A stretch of 24,152 bases of DNA, taken from assembly GCF_000972705.2 (NCBI RefSeq), contig NZ_LATL02000131.1, positions 1 through 24,152 of the forward strand, written 5' to 3'. Each line of letters opens with the position of its first letter. Position 1 is the stretch's first letter. A model generated the notes under the pieces. It made no database searches, was not told the origin of the DNA, and saw only the letters and a list, made by a program, of their open reading frames with translations. Source of the DNA: Limnoraphis robusta CS-951. Lineage in GTDB: Bacteria > Cyanobacteriota > Cyanobacteriia > Cyanobacteriales > Microcoleaceae. Shown here one piece after another: positions 15,394-24,055 of the stretch. The translations under genes were made by a program, and so were the position numbers.

Positions 15394-17004
15394 ATGCGAG
15401 CTTTACTTTTATATCCTCTTTTTCCACCCAGTTTTTGGTCATTTGAAAGAACATTAGCTTTGATTAAACGCAAAGCATTATTACCCCCTTTGGGGTTAAT
15501 TACAGTTGCAGCGATTTTACCTCAAGATTGGGAATTTAAACTCGTTGACCGGAATGTTCGAGACGTAACAGAAGCCGAATGGGACTGGGCAGAAATTGTC
15601 ATTCTGTCGGCGATGATTGTTCAAAAAGAGGACTTGATTGATCAAATTAAAGAAGCGAAACGGCGCGGTAAACCTGTGGCAGTTGGTGGCCCTTATTCGA
15701 CTTCTTTACCCCACGAAGTTCAAGAAGCAGGTGCAGATTACTTGGTTTTAGACGAAGGCGAAATCACCTTACCGATGTTTGTAGAAGCCTTAGAACGAGG
15801 GGAAAAAACTGGGGTTTTTACTGCCAATGGTGAAAAAGCAGATATTACTAAAACGCCCATCCCTCGCTTTGATCTCCTCGAAAGAGAGGTCTATGAAACG
15901 ATCGCCATTCAGTATTCTCGCGGTTGTCCTTTTCAATGCGAATTTTGCGATATTATTGTCCTCTATGGTCGCAAACCGCGCACAAAAACACCTGCTCAAC
16001 TGATTGCTGAACTCGACCGTCTCAAAGAATTAGGCTTCCGACGGGCTGTTTTCTTAGTTGATGATAATTTTATCGGCAACAAACGGAATGTTAAGTTGTT
16101 GTTGAAAGATTTGAAGGTTTGGCAGCATGAAAATGACTATCCCTTCCGATTCTTTACAGAAGCTTCGATTGATTTAGCCAACGATCAGGAATTAATGGAG
16201 TTGATGGTTGAGGCGAATTTCTACTCTGTCTTTATGGGGATTGAAACACCCGATGAAGCGAGTTTAACCCTCACCAAAAAGTTTCAAAATACTCGCGACT
16301 CTCTCAGTGAATCTGTTGAGAAAATTTCCCGAACAGGCTTGGACGTGATGGCTGGGTTTATTATTGGTTTTGATCAGGAAAAAAGCGGAGCAGGTGAGCG
16401 GATTGTTCAGTTTGTAGAGAAAACTGGAATTCCGATGGCAATGTTTAGTATGTTGCAAGCGCTCCCAAATACTGCTTTATGGCATCGTTTAGAAAAGGAG
16501 GGACGGCTACTGAATGCCAGTGGAAATGTTAACCAAACCACGTTAATGAACTTTGTTCCCACTCGTCCGATTGAAGAAATTGCCCGTGAATATGTGGAGG
16601 GTTTCTGGTATCTTTATGACCCTCAAACCTATTTAGATCGGGTTCATCGTTACTTCCTTAAAGTTGGTAAACCGCGAAATCCTGTTACTCGCCGTAAGTT
16701 AACGGATTGGGTTACATTAAGAGCGTTATTAACTATATGTTTCCGTCAAGGTGTTCTTCGGAAAACTCGTTGGACGTTTTGGATTTATTTGGTGGATATT
16801 CTCAGGAAGAATCCTGCACTTTTTGACCGCTATATTTCTCTTTGTGGTCATTTAGAACATTTCCATGTCTATCGCAAAATTGTTCGCGATCAAATTGAAT
16901 TACAATTGGCTGAATATTTGAAGGAAAAAGCAGCAATGGAAGCTCAAGAAGCTAAAGAAGCTAAAGAAGCTAAAGAAAAACAAGTTCAAGAAATTGTTGC
17001 TTAG
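15394..17004 (+). CDS. Cobalamin-binding radical SAM protein with DUF4070 (HpnP/HpnR-like superfamily)
   Basis: The 536-residue protein has a Rossmann-like B12-binding domain (about residues 1-140, ending VAVGGPY...GADYLVLDEGE), a radical SAM domain with C178-x3-C182-x2-C185 (SRGCPFQCEFCDI) and GIETPD, and a C-terminal DUF4070-type region. No DxHxxG cobalamin-ligand motif is visible, as in many class B enzymes. The family includes hopanoid methylases HpnP (C-2) and HpnR (C-3) and many uncharacterised cyanobacterial members. Likely activity is methylation of, or other radical chemistry at, an unactivated carbon. It may belong to the lipid cluster (same strand, 251 bp after the oxoamine synthase) or be independent, for example a hopanoid methylase. 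The C-terminus ends in a Glu/Ala/Lys repeat encoded by a 9-bp tandem repeat (16939-16974). cobU lies 4 kb away. Confidence 0.88.
   Translation: MRALLLYPLFPPSFWSFERTLALIKRKALLPPLGLITVAAILPQDWEFKLVDRNVRDVTEAEWDWAEIVILSAMIVQKEDLIDQIKEAKRRGKPVAVGGPYSTSLPHEVQEAGADYLVLDEGEITLPMFVEALERGEKTGVFTANGEKADITKTPIPRFDLLEREVYETIAIQYSRGCPFQCEFCDIIVLYGRKPRTKTPAQLIAELDRLKELGFRRAVFLVDDNFIGNKRNVKLLLKDLKVWQHENDYPFRFFTEASIDLANDQELMELMVEANFYSVFMGIETPDEASLTLTKKFQNTRDSLSESVEKISRTGLDVMAGFIIGFDQEKSGAGERIVQFVEKTGIPMAMFSMLQALPNTALWHRLEKEGRLLNASGNVNQTTLMNFVPTRPIEEIAREYVEGFWYLYDPQTYLDRVHRYFLKVGKPRNPVTRRKLTDWVTLRALLTICFRQGVLRKTRWTFWIYLVDILRKNPALFDRYISLCGHLEHFHVYRKIVRDQIELQLAEYLKEKAAMEAQEAKEAKEAKEKQVQEIVA
16939..16974 (+). 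repeat. In-frame 9-bp tandem repeat (GAAGCTAAA-type, four units)
   Basis: GAAGCTCAA is followed by three exact GAAGCTAAA units, encoding EAQ-EAK-EAK-EAK at the C-terminus of the radical SAM protein. Copy-number change would alter only tail length. Confidence 0.85.
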
Positions 17005-17030
17005 TTTCGTTTATTAGTAAAGGAAAAACA

Positions 17031-17081
17031 CAAAGACACGAAGACACGAAGAGAGATTTTCTTGATGGCTTTGTGTCTTTG
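17031..17081. repeat. Inverted repeat between convergent genes (CAAAGACACGAAG / CTTTGTGTCTTTG)
   Basis: Arms at 17031-17043 and 17069-17081 pair with one mismatch. The left side also has a second short GACACGAAG copy (17043-17051 region). A related arm occurs at about 8789-8806. It lies between the ends of the radical SAM gene (+) and the SMP-30 gene (-), and could serve as a bidirectional transcription stop or be a dispersed repeat. Confidence 0.7.
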
Positions 17082-17121
17082 TTGTGAGTTTCTTAAGTCA
17101 AAAAATGTTTGATAGGATGAA

Positions 17122-18117
17122 TTATTGTTTAACTCCTTGAACATTTAACCGTATTCGATAAAGACTGCTACTAGCGGTAATATAAAGGGTTTTGTAGTCC
17201 GTATCTCCCCAAGCTAAATTAGCGGCTGTTTCTGGCGTTTCTATGATGCCTAATTTCTCCCCAGAGGGTGAGAAGACCCAGACACCACCTGGCCCGGTAC
17301 TATACACATTTCCTTGACTATCTACTTTCATCCCATCAGGAACTCCTTTTTTTTCGGGGTGTTTTTGAGTGGCAAAAATCCGTCCGTTGGTTAAGGTTCC
17401 ATCGGCTTTAACGTCAAATACCCGAATATGACTTTCCTGGGAATCATTAATATAAAGTTTCGTTTCATCGGGTGAAAATGCAATCCCATTCGGACGAACA
17501 AAATCATCAATTAGTAATGTTAATTCTCCATCCGGTGAAATCCGATAAACGCCATAAAATCCTAATTCTTCTTGGTCTGATTTGATGCCATAGGGCGGGT
17601 CTGTAAAATAAATACTCCCATTTGATTTTACCACTAAATCGTTTGGACTGTTCAGTTTTTTGTTTTGATATTCACTCACTAAAGTGACAATTTCACCGTC
17701 TTTTTCGGTGCGAGAAACACGACGGTTTGAATGTTCAGCCGTGATTAAACGGGTTTGTAAATCTAATGTATTTCCGTTAGCATTTCCTGATGGTTGACGA
17801 AACACTTTCACAGGTTCGTTGGGTTTCCATTGATAAATTGTATTTTCAGGAATATCACTAAATAATAGAAAACCCTCGGGATGCCAAATTGGGCCTTCTA
17901 CAAATCGGAAACCGTCTGCTATTTTTTCTAAGGTTGAATTGGCATCTAAAATTTTGGGAATTTTACTAGATGTTTGTGCTTGAGTTAAGGTGGGTTTCTG
18001 GGCGCGAATATTTTCGGTTAATACTGAGGTTGATGATAAGATTAAACTGACCACGAAGACAGGAAGACACAAAGGTTTTATGATTTTTATTCTGTTTCTA
18101 AAAGTTGGCAGTTTCAT
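17122..18117 (-). CDS. Secreted SMP-30/gluconolactonase/LRE-family protein
   Basis: A 331-residue six-bladed beta-propeller (PF08450). Residues 14-33 are a hydrophobic signal segment after a basic start, so the protein is probably exported to the periplasm. Metal-site residues match the family: E74 in FVEGPIWHPE, N159 in NSPNDLVV, and D225 in LYINDSQ; N210 in RPNGIAFSPD is also conserved. Family members hydrolyse sugar lactones or related esters with a divalent metal; the substrate here is unknown. It ends 118 bp from the convergent radical SAM gene. Its start lies only 29 bp beyond the stop of the SelD-fusion gene on the same strand, so it may be the last gene of the cobU operon. Confidence 0.85.
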   Translation of the reverse strand: MKLPTFRNRIKIIKPLCLPVFVVSLILSSTSVLTENIRAQKPTLTQAQTSSKIPKILDANSTLEKIADGFRFVEGPIWHPEGFLLFSDIPENTIYQWKPNEPVKVFRQPSGNANGNTLDLQTRLITAEHSNRRVSRTEKDGEIVTLVSEYQNKKLNSPNDLVVKSNGSIYFTDPPYGIKSDQEELGFYGVYRISPDGELTLLIDDFVRPNGIAFSPDETKLYINDSQESHIRVFDVKADGTLTNGRIFATQKHPEKKGVPDGMKVDSQGNVYSTGPGGVWVFSPSGEKLGIIETPETAANLAWGDTDYKTLYITASSSLYRIRLNVQGVKQ

Positions 18118-18146
18118 TGTTTGTGCTATAAACTTTAGAAATCGAG

Positions 18147-20402
18147 TTAGAATTTGAGAGTAATCGGTAATTTTCCCGCAGTTTCGGGTTTAACTTGACC
18201 GATAATACTACTCTCAATATATCCTAAACCTTTGAGGTGATTTAAGCAAGAGTTGGCTAGTTCGAGGGGAACAGAGGCGAGTAAACCGCCGGAAGTTTGG
18301 GGATCAAATAATAAGGGATAAAGGGGGTGTTGACTGGCTTGTTGTTGATTTTGAATGCTTTTGGAGAAATGATGATTTTCAGGATAGAGTGAACTAAAAA
18401 TACGCTGTTGGCTGGTTTCTTTCGCCCCGTTTAAAATCGGAATAGCGTCTAAATTGAGTTGGACAGCAACATCTGAAGCTTGAATCATTTCGAGTAAATG
18501 TCCAATTAATCCAAATCCGGTAATATCAGTACAAGCGGTGATTTGATGCTGTTTAAAACAGTCTGCGGCTTGTTGGTTTGAGAGTAACATAGACTCAATT
18601 GCAGTTTCTATCCAACGTCCTTTTGCTTTGAGTTGCATATCCGCAGCAAATAAGGTTCCGGTGCCAATGGCTTTGGTTAAAATTAATGCTTGGTTGGGTT
18701 TCATTCCGCTTTTTCTGAGTAGTTTATCCGCCTCAGCAAACCCATTACAGGTTAAACCCAACGCTAATTCTTCGCCTTCGGTTGTGTGTCCACCAATTAA
18801 CAAAGCGGAAGCCGAATTTAAGACTTCTTTGACTCCTGATAATAAATGAAAAAGTGTTTCTTCTTGTTTGGTTGAAATGGCGTAGGGAAGCGTCACAATT
18901 GCTAATGCACTTTGAGGCGTCGCCCCCATTGCAAATAAATCGCTTAAACAATGATTAGCTGTTATTTTTCCAAAGATAAACGGATCATCTAATAAGGCGC
19001 GAAAATAGTCAACGGTTTGCACCATTACCTGTTCGGGTGGGACTCGAATTACGGCTGCATCTTCTGCGTCTTTAAGTCCGATTATAACATCTTCTCGCGT
19101 TTCAGATTGAATTCTATTTAAGACATTTTCTAAAACTGAACGTCCCACTTTTGAACCACAACCCGAACACCGCATTTTTGGAGTTTTAACTTGAATTTTT
19201 TCGGGTTTATCAGGTTTATCTGACATCGGTTCTAGGTTTGTGAATTGATTCATAAATTTGCGATCAATATGATCTTTCCACTGCCATAATAAAGGATACG
19301 GCCCTAAACCGATTAGACCGCGAGAGGCGATAGCTTGTTCATTCCCCGTCCCAATTAAAATCAGAAATTGTTTTTGCGGAATAAACGGTTTGAGAGGTTT
19401 TTCTAATAACGCCCGTCGTAAATTTTCAAACAACGGTTGACCTTGACGGACTGCAAAAACTCCGGCTTTTGGACGGGGATGATTAACCATTGTCGCCACA
19501 TCTCCCGCCGCGAAAATATGAGGATGAGAAAGCGATCGCAATGTATCATCAACTTGAATAAATCCGTTTTCATCTGTTGCAAGTCCCGCTTCTTTTAACC
19601 AAGGTGCAGCCGAAGCTTGTGTCACCCAAAACAAGCGATCACAGGTGACTTTTAATCCCGATTCACAACTGATTATTTTCTCCTCTCCTGCCGCTTCTAC
19701 TTGATTTACCGTTTGTTCTAAATGCAGGTTAACCCCTAGACTTATGAGGATTTTTTCAACCTGTTTACCCACCCATTGACTGCGTTCCGGTAAGAGTTTT
19801 GCACCCCGTTGAAAGAGATGCAATTCGAGTTGATTTTTGAGGTTTTTAGTGTTAGAATAAATTTTAGACAAACATCCATCAATAGAAAACATTAATTCAA
19901 CTCCACCCGCACCCCCGCCAACAACGGCAATTCGCATTTTTTGATTGGGGTTTTCAAGGGCTGTATTTTTAACCGTGTTCCAATAATCAATAAATTTAGA
20001 AATCGGTTTAACTGGAATGGCGTTTTCAGCGATACCGGGAACGGATAAAGTCGCGGGTTTACTACCAATATCAATCGATAAAATATCAAAGGAAATGGGC
20101 GGATGATTTTGACAAATTACCTGATTATTTTCTAAGTCTAAACCTATCGCCCGATCTAAGATCATTCTAGCTTGAGAAAATTGAGTTAACGGACGTAAAT
20201 CAATATGACATTCATCAAAATTATATAAACCTGCCACATATCCCGGTAACATTCCTGAATAGGGGGTATGAGACACATCTGTAATCAGAGTTAAACGCAC
20301 TCCAGCGATAGGGTTCATACCGAATTTTTTCAGGACAATGGCATGGCTATGTCCGCCGCCAATCAAAACTAAATCTTTGAGAATGACTGTTGAGGATTTC
20401 AT
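18147..20402 (-). CDS. selD: NADH-dehydrogenase-like FAD oxidoreductase fused to selenide, water dikinase (SelD)
   Basis: A 751-residue two-domain protein. Residues 1 to about 390 are a pyridine-nucleotide-disulfide/NDH-2-like flavoprotein: VLIGGGHSH (12-20) binds FAD, AVVGGGAGGVEL (159-170) binds NAD(P)H, and HIFAAGD (295-301) closes the FAD site. Residues 405-751 are SelD, which makes selenophosphate from selenide and ATP. The SelD catalytic segment RCSGCGSK aligns C415 and K418 with the essential Cys17 and Lys20 of E. coli SelD; GGHTTEGEE, TGFGLIGHL and DPQTSGGLL are further family motifs. The fusion is known in cyanobacteria; the flavoprotein may supply reduced selenium or sense redox. 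No selA, selB, selC or mnmH lies nearby. The start is 2 nt after the stop of the preceding gene, a tight operon. Confidence 0.9.
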   Translation of the reverse strand: MKSSTVILKDLVLIGGGHSHAIVLKKFGMNPIAGVRLTLITDVSHTPYSGMLPGYVAGLYNFDECHIDLRPLTQFSQARMILDRAIGLDLENNQVICQNHPPISFDILSIDIGSKPATLSVPGIAENAIPVKPISKFIDYWNTVKNTALENPNQKMRIAVVGGGAGGVELMFSIDGCLSKIYSNTKNLKNQLELHLFQRGAKLLPERSQWVGKQVEKILISLGVNLHLEQTVNQVEAAGEEKIISCESGLKVTCDRLFWVTQASAAPWLKEAGLATDENGFIQVDDTLRSLSHPHIFAAGDVATMVNHPRPKAGVFAVRQGQPLFENLRRALLEKPLKPFIPQKQFLILIGTGNEQAIASRGLIGLGPYPLLWQWKDHIDRKFMNQFTNLEPMSDKPDKPEKIQVKTPKMRCSGCGSKVGRSVLENVLNRIQSETREDVIIGLKDAEDAAVIRVPPEQVMVQTVDYFRALLDDPFIFGKITANHCLSDLFAMGATPQSALAIVTLPYAISTKQEETLFHLLSGVKEVLNSASALLIGGHTTEGEELALGLTCNGFAEADKLLRKSGMKPNQALILTKAIGTGTLFAADMQLKAKGRWIETAIESMLLSNQQAADCFKQHQITACTDITGFGLIGHLLEMIQASDVAVQLNLDAIPILNGAKETSQQRIFSSLYPENHHFSKSIQNQQQASQHPLYPLLFDPQTSGGLLASVPLELANSCLNHLKGLGYIESSIIGQVKPETAGKLPITLKF

Positions 20403-20404
20403 CG

Positions 20405-21043
20405 TTAATTGTTGAGATTTACAGCAATTCGTTTCATAACTTTTAAGACTTGATAGAGTTCATTTTCCGGTAAACCATAAATAGAAAAATCGGTTGATAG
20501 ACTATATTCAGCATCAGGTTGTTTGATCAGTTTGAGAAAGAGAAAATGATCTCCATTCGTGACTAAACCAAAGATAGGCTGTTCCGAGTTGGGATTTCCC
20601 ATCATATAAGCTAAAATTTGAGGAAGGGCAACAGAGAAAGAAAAACGAGTTTGTTTGGATTCAATGATACCTAACCAAAATTGATTTTTGAGAACTAATA
20701 CATCAATTCTACCTCGATAGATGTTATTATTATCTGCGGCTGTTACTTCAACAGTCTTCTCAGCTTGAATTTTAAATGGTGGATCACAAAAACCTGCTAA
20801 ATAAAGAAGCGGAGAAATAACAATCAAGTTAACCGTTGCTTCAGTCAGTGAACCTTCTGAACTATTATACAGATAACTATTTTGAACTCGATCTAGGGAA
20901 TTTTCTTCAGCAGGTGTGAGTGAGGGAAGCTGATCATACCATTCAGGAAAAAACAGCAAATCTTTATTTTGGCGAAGATTCAACCGAGTTTCGACTTCAG
21001 CGAGGCAGGTAAAAACTTCTGTAATGGTTTGAATTTGAGTCAT
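20405..21043 (-). CDS. Small PD-(D/E)XK nuclease-like protein (often annotated as type I restriction subunit R-like)
   Basis: A 212-residue protein starting at ATG 21043, 5 nt after the cobU stop. The frame stays open further upstream, but that part only shadows cobU in another frame. The core reads YRGRIDVLVLKN-QFWLGIIESKQ, giving D114 and E128-x-K130, the PD-(D/E)XK metal-binding pattern; E69 in GSLTEATVN could be the upstream acidic residue. Such single-domain proteins are common in cyanobacteria under restriction-subunit names, but there is no helicase or methylase here, so a restriction role is doubtful. It sits between cobU and the SelD fusion with almost no spacing, so it is co-expressed. 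The function is unknown. Confidence 0.75.
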   Translation of the reverse strand: MTQIQTITEVFTCLAEVETRLNLRQNKDLLFFPEWYDQLPSLTPAEENSLDRVQNSYLYNSSEGSLTEATVNLIVISPLLYLAGFCDPPFKIQAEKTVEVTAADNNNIYRGRIDVLVLKNQFWLGIIESKQTRFSFSVALPQILAYMMGNPNSEQPIFGLVTNGDHFLFLKLIKQPDAEYSLSTDFSIYGLPENELYQVLKVMKRIAVNLNN

Positions 21044-21048
21044 CAGAT

Positions 21049-21612
21049 TTACAATTCCAACGCTGAACCTAACTGACTTAAGTTTAAAACATGACCGCCC
21101 ATAATAAGATAGACTGGATTTGCGATCATGCCAATTTTTCGAGTCAACATTCCTAAGCGATCGCGAAAAGTTCTGCCGATGGGATAAGCGGGAACAACAC
21201 CCCATCCCGTTTCTTCTGCGACAAAAATAATCTCTCCTGACGTTTGTGTTAAAGTAGTAATTAAATCTTCTAAAACATCTTGCCAAACCTCATCGTCTTG
21301 TTCTAATATATTGGCAAGCCAAGTTCCTAAAGAATCGACTAAAATACAGGTATCAGGTTGAGAAATCTGTTGCAATGTTGGGGCTAATTCAACGGGAACT
21401 TCCAGAGTGTTCCATTCAGGCGGACGACGGATTTTATGTTTCTGAACGCGACTTTGCCATTCGGTATCTGTAGAATTGAGTTGAGAAGTCGCAATATAAA
21501 TAACAGATAAACCGGAATTTTTGGCTAACGTTTCCGCCCATTCACTTTTACCCGAACGTGCAGGGCCAGTGACTAGAATTAATCGAGATAAAGGTGTAGA
21601 TTGTTTAATCAT
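21049..21612 (-). CDS. cobU: Adenosylcobinamide kinase / adenosylcobinamide-phosphate guanylyltransferase
   Basis: A 187-residue bifunctional enzyme of nucleotide-loop assembly in cobalamin synthesis: it phosphorylates adenosylcobinamide and then transfers GMP to it. Evidence: the P-loop GPARSGKS (16-23), the family segment RVQKHKIRRPPEW with H59 aligning with the guanylylated histidine of Salmonella CobU, VDSLGTWLAN, EETGWGVVPAYPIGRTFRDRLG, and the usual length. It is the first gene of a minus-strand operon with the nuclease-like gene and the SelD fusion. Other cob genes are not in the window. A cobalamin-dependent radical SAM protein is encoded 4 kb away, but cobalamin has many uses, so the link is loose. 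Confidence 0.92.
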   Translation of the reverse strand: MIKQSTPLSRLILVTGPARSGKSEWAETLAKNSGLSVIYIATSQLNSTDTEWQSRVQKHKIRRPPEWNTLEVPVELAPTLQQISQPDTCILVDSLGTWLANILEQDDEVWQDVLEDLITTLTQTSGEIIFVAEETGWGVVPAYPIGRTFRDRLGMLTRKIGMIANPVYLIMGGHVLNLSQLGSALEL

Positions 21613-22084
21613 AGAAGTAAAAACTGCTCACTGTAAGTTTACCAGGGATTTTAATCCCTGTCTGAAAACCAAAGTCCTCGCACATAGGACTAGATTTAAT
21701 AGGAGTTTAGGAGGCAAGTATTTTCTTCTGCCTATTGCCTATTGCAAGATTGCCCATAACAATTGACGGCAAATACACCTCAAATATACGGTTTGCCACA
21801 ATGCGAGATAAAATTCCAGTGCCTACAGTAGTAAATACAGAATCACTTGAAAACGCAAGCCTATTGAGTTTGACGATTCGGGTAGAGGTTCGGTAAACCC
21901 ACCTTCATAAAAAGGACTAACCGCCCACAGTATAGAAATATGCAATCTATCTTAAAAACTGTATTCAAGCCGGACTCACGACTCAATCGAACCCGTAGGT
22001 TTGACGTGCAGTATTCTGTGGCCCAAAACAACAGGGCGGTAACAGTATCAGATTCTATGTAGTCATTGGAGATAAATAACCCTT
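21613..22084. other. Long leader/promoter region of dnaK
   Basis: No gene is visible in these 472 bases. Two hairpins near the cobU start (21643-21660 and 21673-21691), a CTATTGCCTATTGC-type dispersed repeat near 21730-21745, and AT-rich sequence follow. I looked for a CIRCE element (TTAGCACTC-N9-GAGTGCTAA) and found none, so HrcA control of dnaK is not supported. The divergent genes cobU and dnaK must both start transcription here. Confidence 0.5.
21643..21691. repeat. Two adjacent hairpins upstream of cobU and dnaK
   Basis: CAGGGATT/AATCCCTG (21643-21650 with 21653-21660) has an 8-bp stem and two-base loop. AGTCCT/AGGACT (21673-21678 with 21686-21691) follows 12 bases later. They start 31 bp upstream of the cobU ATG, so they would lie in its 5' leader or promoter. 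Confidence 0.6.
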
Positions 22085-23998
22085 ATGGGAAAAGTAGTTG
22101 GAATTGATCTCGGAACCACAAACTCTTGTGTCGCTGTAATGGAAGGGGGTAAACCTACTGTCATCGCTAATGCCGAAGGTTTACGCACGACTCCCTCTGT
22201 TGTAGCTTATGCAAAAAACGGCGACCAACTGGTTGGACAAATCGCCAAACGTCAAGCCGTAATGAACCCGGAAAACACCTTCTATTCGGTGAAGCGGTTT
22301 ATCGGACGTCGAAACGATGAAGTCGCCAACGAAACCACAGAAGTTTCCTACAAAGTGCTACGCGATAGCAACGGAAACGTTAAACTCGATTGTCCTGCCC
22401 GCAACAAACAGTTTGCCCCCGAAGAAATTTCTGCACAAATTCTTCGTAAACTGGTTGAAGATGCCAGTAAATATCTCGGTGAACAGGTTAAAGAAGCAGT
22501 TATTACCGTTCCGGCCTATTTTAACGACTCTCAACGTCAAGCCACCAAAGACGCGGGTAAAATTGCGGGTATTGAAGTTAAGCGGATTATCAACGAACCG
22601 ACTGCTGCATCTTTAGCCTATGGTTTAGACAAGAAAAGCAACGAAACCATCTTAGTCTTTGACCTTGGCGGTGGTACGTTTGACGTTTCCATCTTAGAAG
22701 TTGGCGATGGCGTGTTTGAAGTATTAGCCACCTCTGGAGACACTCATTTAGGTGGGGATGACTTCGATAAGAAAATCGTAGACTATTTAGCTGAACAGTT
22801 CATGCGGGATGAAGGAATTGACCTCCGCAAAGACAAGCAAGCCCTGCAACGCTTAACAGAAGCCGCAGAAAAAGCGAAAAAAGAACTGTCTAGCCTGACT
22901 CAAACGGACATTAACCTGCCCTTCATTACCGCAACCCCTGAAGGCCCCAAACACCTCGATACCATGTTAACCCGAGGTAAATTTGAGGAAATTTGCGCCG
23001 ACTTAATTGATCGTTGTCGCATTCCCGTTGAGAATTCTGTTCGTGACGCGAAGTTGAACAAATCCGACATTGACGAAATCGTATTAGTGGGCGGTTCAAC
23101 TCGGATTCCGGCGATTCAAGAATTGGTCAAACGGGTACTGGGTAAAGACCCCAACCAATCCGTTAACCCGGATGAAGTGGTTGCTGTGGGCGCTGCTATT
23201 CAAGCTGGGGTACTCGCAGGCGAAGTCAAAGATATTCTGTTGCTGGACGTTTCGCCCTTGTCTCTGGGTGTGGAAACCCTCGGTGGCGTCATGACTAAGA
23301 TTATTCCTCGTAACACCACTATCCCCACCAAGAAGTCTGAAGTCTTCTCGACGGCGGTTGACGGCCAAACTAACGTTGAAATCCATGTTCTCCAAGGGGA
23401 ACGGGAAATGTCCAACGACAACAAGAGTTTGGGAACCTTCCGTTTAGATGGAATTCCGCCCGCGCCGCGTGGTGTGCCTCAAATTGAGGTAACATTTGAT
23501 ATCGACGCTAACGGTATTCTCAACGTTACCGCCAAAGATAAGGGAACAGGTAAAGAACAGTCGATTAGTATTACAGGCGCCTCGACTTTACCCGATAACG
23601 AAGTTGAACGGATGGTGCGTGAAGCCGAACAAAATGCGTCTACCGACAGAGAACGTCGCGAAAAAATTGACCGCAAAAACCAAGCTGACTCTTTAGCTTA
23701 TCAAGCCGAGAAACAAATCAGCGAACTCGGTGATAAAGTTCCCGCCGATGAGAAAACCAAAATAGAAGCGCTGATTAAGGACTTGCGAGAAGCAATTTCT
23801 CAAGATGACGATGAGAAAATCAAGACCTTAACCACTGATTTACAACAGGCGCTTTATACTGTCAGCAGCAACTTGTATCAACAAGCAGGCGGTGCAGAAG
23901 CAGCAGGTGCAAATCCCGATAATGGAGATTCGGCATCATCTAGTAGCAGTAGTTCCTCTGATGATGTGATTGACGCGGACTTCACCGAAACTAAATAA
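22085..23998 (+). CDS. dnaK: Hsp70 chaperone DnaK (DnaK2 type)
   Basis: A 637-residue Hsp70. The ATPase domain (1 to about 385) shows [65 protein letters not shown] and [15 protein letters not shown]; the linker is [16 protein letters not shown]; the substrate-binding domain includes [22 protein letters not shown]; a helical lid and a serine-rich tail ending [12 protein letters not shown] complete it. It has the canonical length and intact C-terminal EEVD-like bacterial tail (DADF). It refolds and protects client proteins in the cytoplasm with DnaJ and GrpE, neither of which is adjacent. It is similar to the essential DnaK2 of cyanobacteria, judged from the canonical length and tail. A GGAG lies about 14 nt before the ATG. 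The gene is monocistronic, with a strong terminator 22 bp after the stop. Confidence 0.97.
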   Translation: MGKVVGIDLGTTNSCVAVMEGGKPTVIANAEGLRTTPSVVAYAKNGDQLVGQIAKRQAVMNPENTFYSVKRFIGRRNDEVANETTEVSYKVLRDSNGNVKLDCPARNKQFAPEEISAQILRKLVEDASKYLGEQVKEAVITVPAYFNDSQRQATKDAGKIAGIEVKRIINEPTAASLAYGLDKKSNETILVFDLGGGTFDVSILEVGDGVFEVLATSGDTHLGGDDFDKKIVDYLAEQFMRDEGIDLRKDKQALQRLTEAAEKAKKELSSLTQTDINLPFITATPEGPKHLDTMLTRGKFEEICADLIDRCRIPVENSVRDAKLNKSDIDEIVLVGGSTRIPAIQELVKRVLGKDPNQSVNPDEVVAVGAAIQAGVLAGEVKDILLLDVSPLSLGVETLGGVMTKIIPRNTTIPTKKSEVFSTAVDGQTNVEIHVLQGEREMSNDNKSLGTFRLDGIPPAPRGVPQIEVTFDIDANGILNVTAKDKGTGKEQSISITGASTLPDNEVERMVREAEQNASTDRERREKIDRKNQADSLAYQAEKQISELGDKVPADEKTKIEALIKDLREAISQDDDEKIKTLTTDLQQALYTVSSNLYQQAGGAEAAGANPDNGDSASSSSSSSSDDVIDADFTETK

Positions 23999-24020
23999 AC
24001 CTTCAATCTCTTAACCGTAG

Positions 24021-24055
24021 GGTGTGTTTGGCTTCGCCTAACGCACCTTTTTTTT
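24021..24055 (+). terminator. Rho-independent terminator of dnaK
   Basis: GGTGTGTT pairs with AACGCACC (one G:U), extended by GG/CC across a T-T mismatch, with loop CTTCG, followed by eight T residues (24048-24055). The arms match a repeat (GGTGCGTTAGGC-type) dispersed in many cyanobacteria, here used as a terminator. Confidence 0.85.

Noticed and set aside
21044..21286. N-terminal extension of the PD-(D/E)XK-like protein
   Set aside because: It is cobU read in another frame; ATG 21043, just after the cobU stop, is the natural start.
21613..22084. CIRCE/HrcA operator upstream of dnaK
   Set aside because: No TTAGCACTC-N9-GAGTGCTAA-like sequence was found on reading the region.
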